A stretch of 63,187 bases of DNA from Candidatus Poseidoniaceae archaeon (GTDB lineage Archaea > Thermoplasmatota > Poseidoniia > Poseidoniales > Poseidoniaceae), in assembly GCA_016777125.1 (NCBI GenBank), contig JADHSC010000010.1:1-63187 (forward strand), read 5' to 3'. The notes beneath the pieces were generated by a model. The model was not told the origin of the DNA and searched no databases. It was given only the letters and a program-made list of their open reading frames with translations. Position 1 is the first letter of the stretch, and every line of letters starts with the position of its first letter. The position numbers and the translations under genes are program-made. Shown here in pieces: positions 36,104 to 46,100 of the stretch.

Positions 36104-36727
36104 ATGGAGCAAAGGCTTTGCCTTAATGACAAAGCCGAGTTTGCCCTCAGCTCCATGGTCACAATGATCATGATTCTTTTGTTTTCGTCCATTATAGCAG
36201 GTATGTCAATAATGATAGTTGAACAGGCCTTTATGGGGTCAAAATCGCAAAGTTTTGAGCAGTCAGAAACACTCAATTCAGTTCCAGTCGTTCTTGTTTT
36301 TGAAGTTGAAGAATTCGACACGACTGGAAATACAAATGATCGGCTCTACATTATGTTCAAGTTCCCTTATGCGAGTAATGACATCCCCGATACGAACGTT
36401 AAGTGGGCCATGATGTGTGATATCAACGATACAGCAAACCCACCTCAAACGGGTGTGCAACACACCTTGGTCTATTCCAGCGGAGATATGGATGCTGCTA
36501 CCGATCTAAATGGAAATGCAAATCAGGATGATGCGAACAATATGTTCGTTCAAGGAATATATTATCACGTCATCATTGAATTGGATGAACCAAATGGAAA
36601 CGGTGAATGCGACCTCGTAGAAGATATGACATCCACGCTCATCATTGCAGTCGAAAATGGACGAACTACGGAATTGGATTTCCACTTGCCTACTGGAGTC
36701 GGTCCAGGATATGACCTCATGAGTTGA
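36104..36727 (+). CDS. Archaellin/archaeal pilin-like protein 1
   Basis: 207 residues. A short charged leader (MEQRLCLNDKAEF) precedes one hydrophobic helix (ALSSMVTMIMILLFSSIIAG), the layout of class III signal peptides cleaved by the archaeal prepilin peptidase; the remainder is a secreted beta-type domain with several Cys. It is followed by a second such protein after four bases. The helix is less archaellin-like than that of its neighbour, so a minor filament subunit or an FlaG/FlaF-like anchor is possible. Confidence 0.6.
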   Translation: MEQRLCLNDKAEFALSSMVTMIMILLFSSIIAGMSIMIVEQAFMGSKSQSFEQSETLNSVPVVLVFEVEEFDTTGNTNDRLYIMFKFPYASNDIPDTNVKWAMMCDINDTANPPQTGVQHTLVYSSGDMDAATDLNGNANQDDANNMFVQGIYYHVIIELDEPNGNGECDLVEDMTSTLIIAVENGRTTELDFHLPTGVGPGYDLMS

Positions 36728-36731
36728 TACT

Positions 36732-37355
36732 ATGAAATATGAAAGGGATGAGTTGGCCCAAGTTGGGATTGGTGCGATGATTGTTTTCATTGGAGCCCTT
36801 TTGGCAGTTACTTCTTCAGCATATGTCATGATTCAAGGACTCGAAAGGATAGGACAAACTACTCAAGAAACAGTTTCCGTGGCCACTAAAGAAGCACATA
36901 CACAGATTATTTTTGTAGGTGGATGGGTTGATGATCATTATGATGATTACTTATTTATGATCGAATATCAAAGTTTAGGAGCAGAAGTAGTCACACTCGA
37001 AATCGGGTACGTCCTCTGGTGCGAGGTGAATGATAACATCTATCGAAGGTATGGATATCTAGGCGATGAATTGGCTTCAGCACCTGACCGAGTAACGATT
37101 TGGGCTGTTGGAGACGATCCCGTCGATGGAATTCCAGAAACACTTGAATCCGGGAAACGATATTTCGTCATAGCTGATGGTGGAAGAGGTGGAGGAGATG
37201 CAGGAGATGGAGGACTGCCATCAGATGCCTGTGGTCCAGAATTTATTCATGAAGAGGGGATAAAGGCCTACTACTCGATATATTTGCCAAATGGCGGGCA
37301 TACAACTCAAGAGTTACGAGTCAATACATATGCCGTTGGGGAATCTGTTACATAG
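36732..37355 (+). CDS. Archaellin-like protein 2
   Basis: 207 residues. The N-terminus MKYERDELAQVGIGAMIVFI closely follows archaellins (QVGIGTLIVFIA), with likely cleavage just before QVGIG and a hydrophobic filament-core helix to about residue 35. The rest is a secreted domain with a Gly/Asp-rich loop (DGGRGGGDAGDGG). The start is four bases after the previous gene's stop, so the two are probably one transcript. No motor or assembly genes (FlaH/I/J) are in the window. Confidence 0.75.
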   Translation: MKYERDELAQVGIGAMIVFIGALLAVTSSAYVMIQGLERIGQTTQETVSVATKEAHTQIIFVGGWVDDHYDDYLFMIEYQSLGAEVVTLEIGYVLWCEVNDNIYRRYGYLGDELASAPDRVTIWAVGDDPVDGIPETLESGKRYFVIADGGRGGGDAGDGGLPSDACGPEFIHEEGIKAYYSIYLPNGGHTTQELRVNTYAVGESVT

Positions 37356-37375
37356 AGGCAACAGAGAATTGGTAC

Positions 37376-37852
37376 ATGGAACCCGATGAACAACAGACGC
37401 AATTTTGGGGGCAAGTTGATCATCAACCACCCTCGACGCAAATCAATCCATCACCGAATCCAGTGTTGATACAACAACAAGTCCAACCTGCCTCTGTGGT
37501 TCAACCAATTCAACAGCAAGGCGTTGTTTACATTCAAGTGCCTAAATTCAAACATCCAACGCGCATTGCGAGCTCCATACTCATTGGTTCGGGATTTGTA
37601 ATCTATCTCATTTCTTTAGCCATTGGAATTAGCGGAGACAGTGAACTCTTCTTGGCATTAGGAGGAGGAACGTGTTGCTTAGCGTTCAACGCTGCATTCA
37701 TATGTGAAATTATATTTTACACAAAGATGCTTGAACATAACAAAACATACGGTGAAAGCAATGGCTGGGCTATTGCAAACATCGTATTTGGTTCAATCCT
37801 AACAATGGTAGGACTGTTATACATAGTAGGAATAGTTATGCAATTCGTGTGA
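37376..37852 (+). CDS. Membrane protein with Pro/Gln-rich head
   Basis: 158 residues. A low-complexity Gln/Pro N-terminus (to about residue 55) is followed by three likely membrane helices (about 66-84, 90-115 and 130-155). The start follows the archaellin stop by 20 bases, so it may share the transcript. No family recognised. It is convergent with glutamate dehydrogenase. Confidence 0.55.
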   Translation: MEPDEQQTQFWGQVDHQPPSTQINPSPNPVLIQQQVQPASVVQPIQQQGVVYIQVPKFKHPTRIASSILIGSGFVIYLISLAIGISGDSELFLALGGGTCCLAFNAAFICEIIFYTKMLEHNKTYGESNGWAIANIVFGSILTMVGLLYIVGIVMQFV

Positions 37853-37873
37853 TATTGAGCAGTAATACTCGAA

Positions 37874-39259
<1,386 letters not shown>

Positions 39260-39317
39260 TCAAACTGTTTCTAATGGTTTTGATTGGTCGAGTAGCCAAG
39301 AACGGTGTTTTGGAACA

Positions 39318-39782
39318 TCAAGCAAACGGACAAACGGTCATAAATCGCTCAAGGCGTTCAAGCCTCTTCCGCCCTTGTTCATCAACGTCTGACATGGCAT
39401 GGATTGCTTCCTCTATCATGCCGTGTTGATCTGGTTGTATACCCAAGAGTTGCCTCAAATGGTCAAGTAACGCCCACTCATCCTCGGTGATAACTTCATC
39501 ATCTAAAGCTGCAATAAGTGCTGATTGGTATGTCGAAACGCTCCCCATAGGCATTTCAAGCAGAGATTCGTCTTTGTCGAACGGTGATTGTTCCTCACCT
39601 TTGGCAATTGAGATACAGAGTGCTGTATCGCTGGGTTGGACTCCAAGTGTGTGTGACAGGATTCGAAGAATTGATGCTTCATCATCGGTAACAATTGAAT
39701 CTTCGAGAGCAGTTTCGGCCAAACGGAGGTAAAGGCGGTTTCCAGGAGTGTCTTCCAGCATAAACGAAGGACAGAGCCGCAA
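39318..39782 (-). CDS. TerB-like helical protein with internal duplication
   Basis: 154 residues (or 147 from MLEDTPGN). Two copies of one helical unit are evident: ALEDSIVTDDEASILRILSH followed by TLGVQPSD, and ALDDEVITEDEWALLDHLRQ followed by LLGIQPDQ. The D..IT.DE...L..L...LGI pattern resembles tellurite-resistance TerB-like domains. The role is unknown. It is divergent from the ribbon-helix-helix regulator and separated from it by that gene's operator region. Confidence 0.5.
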   Translation of the reverse strand: MRLCPSFMLEDTPGNRLYLRLAETALEDSIVTDDEASILRILSHTLGVQPSDTALCISIAKGEEQSPFDKDESLLEMPMGSVSTYQSALIAALDDEVITEDEWALLDHLRQLLGIQPDQHGMIEEAIHAMSDVDEQGRKRLERLERFMTVCPFA

Positions 39783-39803
39783 GTTTTAGAAACTACCTAC
39801 GGG

Positions 39804-39841
39804 AATACAGTGTATTACGTATTGTATGACAAATGTAATAC
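39804..39841. promoter_or_regulatory. Candidate operator of the ribbon-helix-helix regulator
   Basis: Four copies of a 5-bp half-site: AATAC at 39804, GTATT at 39812, GTATT at 39819 and AATAC at 39837. The first pair forms an inverted repeat with a 3-bp spacer; GTATTAC (39812) and GTAATAC (39835) form a perfect 7-bp inverted repeat. The cluster abuts the TATA box of the regulator, as expected for autorepression. Confidence 0.5.
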
Positions 39842-39850
39842 TTTATATGC
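39841..39850 (+). promoter_or_regulatory. TATA box of the ribbon-helix-helix gene
   Basis: CTTTATATGC lies about 40 bases before the ATG at 39885. A start near 39872 would keep the TAGGAGGG ribosome site (39871-39878) at the 5' end of the leader. Confidence 0.55.
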
Positions 39851-39884
39851 TTCATTATACTCCGTAGAGTTAGGAGGGCAAGAA

Positions 39885-40259
39885 ATGAGCAACCCAAGCA
39901 CATTGACATCAATTCGACTTGATTCGGATACAATGCAAGGTTTGGACATGCTTATCGGCGAGGCTGGTTTGAACAACCGTTCCGACGTCATTCGTCTTGC
40001 AATCCAACAACTGCTTCATGGGCAAGCACAACTGCCAGGCATGAAGAGTGTTCGAATTCCAATCGGTCGTATGATGGAGCAAAATCTCGCAGCATTGTAC
40101 GAACTTTACGGCACCTCCCACGAACAGGCAGCATCAGAAGGTATGCACCTGTATGTCAAGCAGAAGTTAATGGAAGCCGAGACAGAACAAACAAAACTCC
40201 AACAGGTCGTTGATCAAACACGTGATGCGACCATGAAACGTAAGGAATACCACCAGTAA
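39885..40259 (+). CDS. Ribbon-helix-helix (CopG/NikR-like) transcription regulator
   Basis: 124 residues from MSNPSTLTSIRLDSDTMQGL. The strand TSIRLD, helix LDMLIGEAG and helix NNRSDVIRLAIQQLL match the RHH fold, with the strand side chains expected to read DNA in the major groove as a dimer. The C-terminal half is helical and polar, without the NikR metal-site pattern that I could recognise. The ATG is chosen over an upstream in-frame one because TAGGAGGG lies seven bases before it. The upstream half-site cluster suggests self-regulation. Confidence 0.8.
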   Translation: MSNPSTLTSIRLDSDTMQGLDMLIGEAGLNNRSDVIRLAIQQLLHGQAQLPGMKSVRIPIGRMMEQNLAALYELYGTSHEQAASEGMHLYVKQKLMEAETEQTKLQQVVDQTRDATMKRKEYHQ

Positions 40260-40299
40260 AAAAAGCGGTGAGAGCAGAGAGGGGATGGGATGATTTGGC

Positions 40300-40560
40300 A
40301 CGAAGAAGATAACACGCTTCCGAAGGCCTCCTTCAAGGACGTGCAAGGTCGGTCGAACTTGCATGGCTTAGCTAACTTACGTGTACGTGCCCGTCTTGCA
40401 CAACTCGGCCTCCGTGGACCCCAACACCACGACCCCCACAACCTCCCGGATGACGGCCGGGGGGACAACGATTCCACGCCAGTCTCTTGACGGCAGGATA
40501 CCCCACACGTGTCGTAGACCCCACTCTGCGACACAACTGATTCCAAATAGCGCAGGCTTT
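40300..40560. ncRNA. GC-rich structured island, candidate non-coding RNA
   Basis: The 341-base gap between the regulator and XPD has no convincing protein gene. Bases 40381-40500 are about 64% G+C, well above the surrounding genes. Five compact hairpins are visible: 40322-40334, 40342-40363, 40442-40464 (8-bp stem, 7-base loop), 40478-40494 and 40509-40534. One stem contains a pair that works as G-U only on the plus strand, yet a run of seven Ts just after 40268 on the minus strand could terminate a minus-strand RNA, so the strand is open. I could not match RNase P RNA, SRP RNA, 5S rRNA or a tRNA. Confidence 0.35.
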
Positions 40561-40600
40561 CGACCGAATCCTTTAGAGGGGTCGTCATTGTTCTTACAAT

Positions 40601-42709
40601 ATGAGTGAGGCGGAAAACACTGTTCAAGGAGGTGGAATCCCTTACCTTGCTCACGAAAAAGCTAGACCCGGTCAACTTGAAATGATCGGCGACTGCCTTA
40701 GTGCCCTCAAACGAAGAGGACATCATCTCGCAGCAGCACCAACTGGTATCGGAAAAACGGCAGCAGCCTTGGCCGCAGCCATAGAAGCTGCCAGAACAAG
40801 TGATGGGCCTCGGACAATCTTCTTCCTTACATCTCGACAAAGTCAACATAAAATCGTCGTAGATACTGTACGTAGGATAAATGCACGAAGGCCGAGAGAA
40901 GACAAAGTTCGTCTTGTTGACATGGTTGGACAATCCAGCATGTGTGTACAACCATTTGCGAATGAAGGACATGCTTTGTTTTCCCTCCTGTGCAGTCAAG
41001 CCCGATCAGAAAGGTCGTGTAAACCATTTACAACACCAGCACCTGGACTGAGACATCGAATTCTATCCGACCCACTCCATGTCGAAGAACTCGTTCAAAT
41101 GGCAAAAACCCATACTGAACATGGAGTCCCTACACTTACCTGCCCATGGAAAGCAGCAAGAGAAGCTGTATCCTCAACCGATGTTTTCGTCGGTGATTAC
41201 AACCACCTCTTCGTCGATGCTGTAAGAGAAGCATCCCTAAAGGCAATGGAATTGGATTTGTCCAACATCATTGTCATTGTTGATGAAGCACACAACCTTC
41301 CTGACAGAATCCGCATGGGAATGCAGCGAAGATTCACGCCCACTGTTGTACGAAACGCTACGTTTGAGTTGGAAGAATATGCAGGGACAGTAGCCGAGAG
41401 TTCAGCTCGTATGGGTGGAGATGTTGCTGAATTAAATGCACAAATGGCCTCATGGGCTCTAGAAGTGATGAAAAAACTCAGATCTCGGATGGGGGATTTC
41501 TTCAGAGATATCTTGAACGAACCTGCTGAGTTTGAAGAGCGTAAAGTCGAATTTGAACGATTGCAACGAATCTTCCTCATGGCATGTGATGAAGCGGAAG
41601 GAAAGGTTGGACAACAGCAACTTGGTGAAGAACCTGTAGAATCAATTGATGCTCCATCAAAAGGAACTGATCGACTGAAAATGTTGAGGGATATTCTTTT
41701 TGATGTACAAATCAAACTTGAGACTGAGGATGAAAATCCAAATGTCGAAATCGATGCACATCGTATTGCAAATCTTCTCGATGACCTTCTACGATTCGGA
41801 AAGACAACTGCATTGGTCTTTGTTCATGATACGAAAGGGAGAGAAGGACGCATTACATCGCATCTTCTTGATCCTGGATTAGTAAGTGGTCCTGTTTTGA
41901 AAAATTGTGCTGGAAGCATATTGATGTCAGGTACATTGTATCCTCCAAAGATGTATGCAGACTTACTTGGTATTGGAAAAGAAAAGACAACCAAACAAGC
42001 CTATGAGTCTCCATTTGCCAAAGAACGACGTCCAATCATGGTGGCCAATGATGTTACGACTCGCTACAAAGATCGTTCCTATGATAACACAGAACGCATA
42101 CGTCATCACCTCCAAGCATTGTGTGATGGAACGCCTGGTCACGTAGCGGTATTCGTCCCATCCTACTCGATGCTCAAGGAGTATGTTGGAGAAGGGATAT
42201 TCCGAGGAGTGACGCTACGGATGGAAGATCGAACTTGGTCCAAGCAAGATGTTGATCAATTACTCGGTGTTCTTGAAAATGCAAAAGCCTCAGGAAAAAG
42301 AATTCTACTCGCTGGAGTCTTTGGTGGACGTTTGGCTGAGGGTATTGATTATCAGAATGGAGTTCTCGATGCTGTGGCTTGTATTGGCATTCCAAATCCA
42401 CCCCCTTCCATTCACCAAAAGGCATTGAGAAGTTATGTTGAAGAGCGATTTGGTAGAGGAAATGCTTGGCGATATACCTCAACCCAACCTGCAATTAATT
42501 CAATTATGCAAGCGATGGGACGTCCAATTCGTAGTATTGCAGATCGGGCTCTTATTCTTCTTCTGGACAAGAGAAATACCGACAGAATGTACATTGAATG
42601 CTATCCCGCTGATGTCAGGATGAATGCAACAAATGAACCTGAAACAACGAAATCCTTTGCACGACGATTCTTTTCAAGAGTCCAAAGACTACACGAAGGT
42701 TCATCATAA
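40601..42709 (+). CDS. xpd: XPD/Rad3-type Fe-S DNA helicase
   Basis: 702-residue superfamily 2 helicase unwinding 5' to 3'. Walker A is APTGIGKT (46-53) and the DEAH box is VDEAHN (227-232). Four cysteines fit the 4Fe-4S domain (C115, C131, C140, C181). Later motifs include SGTLYPPKMY, GVFGGRLAEGIDY and QAMGRPIRS. In archaea XPD acts in repair or replication-fork processing rather than in a TFIIH complex. The ATG is preceded by a possible TATA (CTTTAG near 40570), consistent with a leaderless message. Confidence 0.93.
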   Translation: MSEAENTVQGGGIPYLAHEKARPGQLEMIGDCLSALKRRGHHLAAAPTGIGKTAAALAAAIEAARTSDGPRTIFFLTSRQSQHKIVVDTVRRINARRPREDKVRLVDMVGQSSMCVQPFANEGHALFSLLCSQARSERSCKPFTTPAPGLRHRILSDPLHVEELVQMAKTHTEHGVPTLTCPWKAAREAVSSTDVFVGDYNHLFVDAVREASLKAMELDLSNIIVIVDEAHNLPDRIRMGMQRRFTPTVVRNATFELEEYAGTVAESSARMGGDVAELNAQMASWALEVMKKLRSRMGDFFRDILNEPAEFEERKVEFERLQRIFLMACDEAEGKVGQQQLGEEPVESIDAPSKGTDRLKMLRDILFDVQIKLETEDENPNVEIDAHRIANLLDDLLRFGKTTALVFVHDTKGREGRITSHLLDPGLVSGPVLKNCAGSILMSGTLYPPKMYADLLGIGKEKTTKQAYESPFAKERRPIMVANDVTTRYKDRSYDNTERIRHHLQALCDGTPGHVAVFVPSYSMLKEYVGEGIFRGVTLRMEDRTWSKQDVDQLLGVLENAKASGKRILLAGVFGGRLAEGIDYQNGVLDAVACIGIPNPPPSIHQKALRSYVEERFGRGNAWRYTSTQPAINSIMQAMGRPIRSIADRALILLLDKRNTDRMYIECYPADVRMNATNEPETTKSFARRFFSRVQRLHEGSS

Positions 42710-42728
42710 ACAAGCGAGAGGGAAGAAC

Positions 42729-43184
42729 ATGAGCGACTGGAAACCATTGGACGTATCCGAAGATGAACTCGAAGGGATTGATGCGAGTGATTTCTCTGCG
42801 ACTCCTGAACAACTTCATACTGAATTTCAGACTTCTGCGACCCATTTGCATGAAGTTCAATCCATGCACAAGCATGTCCTCGTACAGGCAGGAATGATTC
42901 CAGAAACACACATTGCTGAGGTTGAACCAACCCAGCGATTAGAGTGGGTTTTACAAGAACTACACGGGATGAGTAATCCTGATGGACTTACAATACCTCT
43001 TCTTGGAGTTACACCTGAAGAACTGGAAGTTCAAATCAAGGAAGTTGGTTCAGAAACCCACGTCAAGATCAGTATTCAACAAGAAGGAAATGCTCCCTTT
43101 GAGCGAGTCCTCCCTCTAAACAACGAACAAGCCGAAACATTACGAGTTCACTTCATCAACGGAAGGCTTCACCTTCGCTGGTGA
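42729..43184 (+). CDS. Hypothetical acidic protein after XPD
   Basis: 151 residues from MSDWKPLDVSEDELEGIDAS. Acidic, soluble and helix-rich in the first half; the second half has strand-like pattern (LEVQIKEVGSETHVKISIQQ). Start chosen by GAGGG upstream and its position 19 bases after the XPD stop, which suggests co-transcription. No family recognised. It is convergent with the giant transglutaminase gene, whose stop is two bases away. Confidence 0.55.
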   Translation: MSDWKPLDVSEDELEGIDASDFSATPEQLHTEFQTSATHLHEVQSMHKHVLVQAGMIPETHIAEVEPTQRLEWVLQELHGMSNPDGLTIPLLGVTPEELEVQIKEVGSETHVKISIQQEGNAPFERVLPLNNEQAETLRVHFINGRLHLRW

Positions 43185-43185
43185 T

Positions 43186-46100
43186 TCAACCATTCTTGTA
43201 GCTCAGTTCAGAGATCATTCTGTCGAGAGCACCCTGTGCGGATTGTTGGTGTTGAGGACCAAGTTCTTCACGGCCATAACGAGCCATCTCAAACATATTG
43301 TCCAAGGCTTGTAGTGATTCATCGCTAAGACCAGGGGTGGCTTGACGAATAGCAACTTCAAATTCTCGAACTGTTTCGAAATCTCTGCGCAACAATCCTC
43401 TGGTTTGAAGAGAGGCACATAGATTCTGATAGCAATTGAAAATGGCTTCTCGTATCGAATCTCCAGCAGCCAGAAGTTCTGCAGTATATTCAAAGACTTC
43501 AGCCATTTCTGACATCAATTCAGTTTGCTTTCTTCTACGATACATCACAGTGCCTGCCGCTATTGCTGCTGCCAAGAACAGAAGGGCAACATATGTCCAG
43601 GCACTAATTCCGGCAGCTTCTTGTTCATACTTGTATTCAGGTGAGAAGCCTTGAGATCTTAGAACCTCAAAGTTGGTAAGAGTCTGTTGAGACAATCTCT
43701 GATCGGTAATGACAATGTCAAGACCGAGTTTTCCAAAGGTATCATCGTCACCAAATGGAGGGTCGTTATTAAATTCAAAGGTTGCAACACCATCAGAATC
43801 TGTGAGCGAAGTCATAGCAGCCAATTGTGTTCCATTTCCATGGTAGAGGTAGAATTCAACAGCAATTCCCGCTAATCCTTCAGAGGTATCAACTGCAATA
43901 ATCGACACGCTGCCATCCACCTTTTCATCTTCATTCTCAACGATTGTATCGATTGATGGAGTTATATCCGCATTGACCTTGACATATAATGGATGAGCAC
44001 GTGATGCTCCGTTGAAGTAAAGTGCAGTATCTCTTGGAACATCAAGGCTGATGAACTGAGGTCCTGGAAGCAATGAAGTTGGGGTTGTTACAGTAAGTGT
44101 AAAGTTACCAACACTCCATTCTTCTTTTACATCGTCGAAGCAGAAGGATCCCTCAAAACCATTGACGCAGTTTGAGCCATTACCGATGTAAACTACAATG
44201 TTCTCAAACACTTCTCCTATGCCACCAACCTCAGAAACACTTCCAGTAAGACGGATTGGATTGGCAATATCTGAACGGACTGAGGTTTCAGTTGAAGTTC
44301 CATCAATAGTGATCAGAATATCTGCCCACACAGTGACTGAACCATTCGAGGATGTACTGAGATGCTCTTGCGTTCCTTCAAAGATGACTTCAATCGAATG
44401 ACCACTTCCGCGGGCTAAATCCATTCCTGCAAGAACTGTTGCAGAATATTCCCCTTCAGAATCTGTGGTTACAGTTGTCATCAGGACACCATCGAGGTAA
44501 ACAAGTACATCTTGATTGGCAATACCGTCTTGGTCGACGGTATCAATATCGAACAGTCGTCCCGAGATCGACCAGAAGTCACCACGTGTTGCGTCAACAC
44601 CATCTACAAATTCTATTGTTACTGCAGAGCGATGTGAAAGGAAGAATGATTGGTTAGCAGAACCCTCTCTATAGTATCCCTGAGCGATAACCTCTGCTTC
44701 AAGTAAATTATCACCGAAGTCAAAGAAGTCTTGTACAGTCCAGTCATATGAGAACGAACCATCTGCACCTGTTGTAACTTGGGTTAAGACAAATCCATCG
44801 ACCTTTAATTCAACAACATGACCTGCAATCGGTTGAAGTTGGTTGTCAAGTACAGTACCTGTAATGGTCACTGTATCAGTGACTGCAAGCGGACTTGGAA
44901 CTGAAACATCAACCATAATCTTGCTGTAAATCGTCCATGTTCCATTTGAAGCACTTGGGAGGTAGAATGATGTTCCGTTGAATTGTGTTTCGAGAACAAC
45001 TGGGCCAAGCGTTGCAACAGCAGGAACTGGAATTACCGCAGTAAACAAACCAGTTTCATCAGTAGAAACATTGGTCATCCAGACTCCACCGAGATAAATA
45101 TCGATTTGCTGATCGAGTAATGGATTGTCAACAATATCAAGCAGCCTTCCCTGAATAGTCATCGTTTCTTCACGGTCAACTGAACCTGTAGCTGTAATTA
45201 GAAGAATTTGAGTTGGTACACTTACATTGAAATTAATCATATCACTGCTCGCCATGTAGAATTCTGGATCAACAGCATCGCCTATACCAATTGGGTCAAC
45301 CCAATCACGTCCACCTGTAAATTGAACTTCAACCATATGTCCACCAGATGGCGTTGATTCAGGTACTGTGTAAACAATCGAGAATGCACCAGTGAATGCA
45401 TCAGATTGTACGCTTGCAACAGGAACACCATCAACAAGCATACGGACAATTGCCACCGATTCAACACCATCAACATACAATGGTAATCCAAGGTCATCGA
45501 GTAGTGTTCCATTGACATACAGGATTTCTCCAGCAGTCAATTGTTCTGTATGTTCAAGAATCGTCATATTGGTTTGAGCCAAAGTCACATATTGTGTCGA
45601 AGCATTGTATCCGAGTAATCCAGTGGTTCCTGAAATTCCAAGATATTGTGCTTGGACATTCGAAAATCCGACAGTTGCATTGAACGGCACAAGTAGGGAA
45701 CCATTTGCAGTTCCATTCGTTGCAGTCGTCACAGTGACCGAAACTTCATCGGTTTGATCCGTTGCAGGTAGAATGAACGTAATCTGTTGACCACCTATCG
45801 CACTTCCAGTATTGTCTTCAAGAAGAATTCTGACATCGAGCAGTGTTCCACGCTCGGTTCGATCATTCAACGTTGGTTGTCCAAGAGCATCGAGTGATGG
45901 ATCTAAGAATGTAATAATGGAATATCCTCGACTATCGAAGGACGTATTGTTTTCCGAACCAACATAGAAGTTGACTGTCGGAACAATTGAGGCTTCAAGC
46001 ACGTGTGTTCCAGCCTCAAATCCAGGCGTTAGTGTCAGCGTAGCATTCCACCATCCACCATCTTGTACCGAACCATTGCTCACAGAGAAGCCAACAGGTT

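Noticed and set aside
40342-40363. T-arm-like sequence with TTCGA suggesting a tRNA
   Set aside because: The loop is ten bases instead of seven, and no acceptor, D or anticodon arm could be assembled around it.
40290-40490. 66-codon plus-strand frame in the GC-rich island
   Set aside because: No ribosome site, His/Pro/Asp-rich low-quality sequence, and it spans several strong hairpins.
40214-40999. 261-codon minus-strand frame
   Set aside because: It overlaps the start of XPD and the GC-rich island; composition is Ser/Arg/Cys-rich without family pattern, as expected for an antisense shadow.
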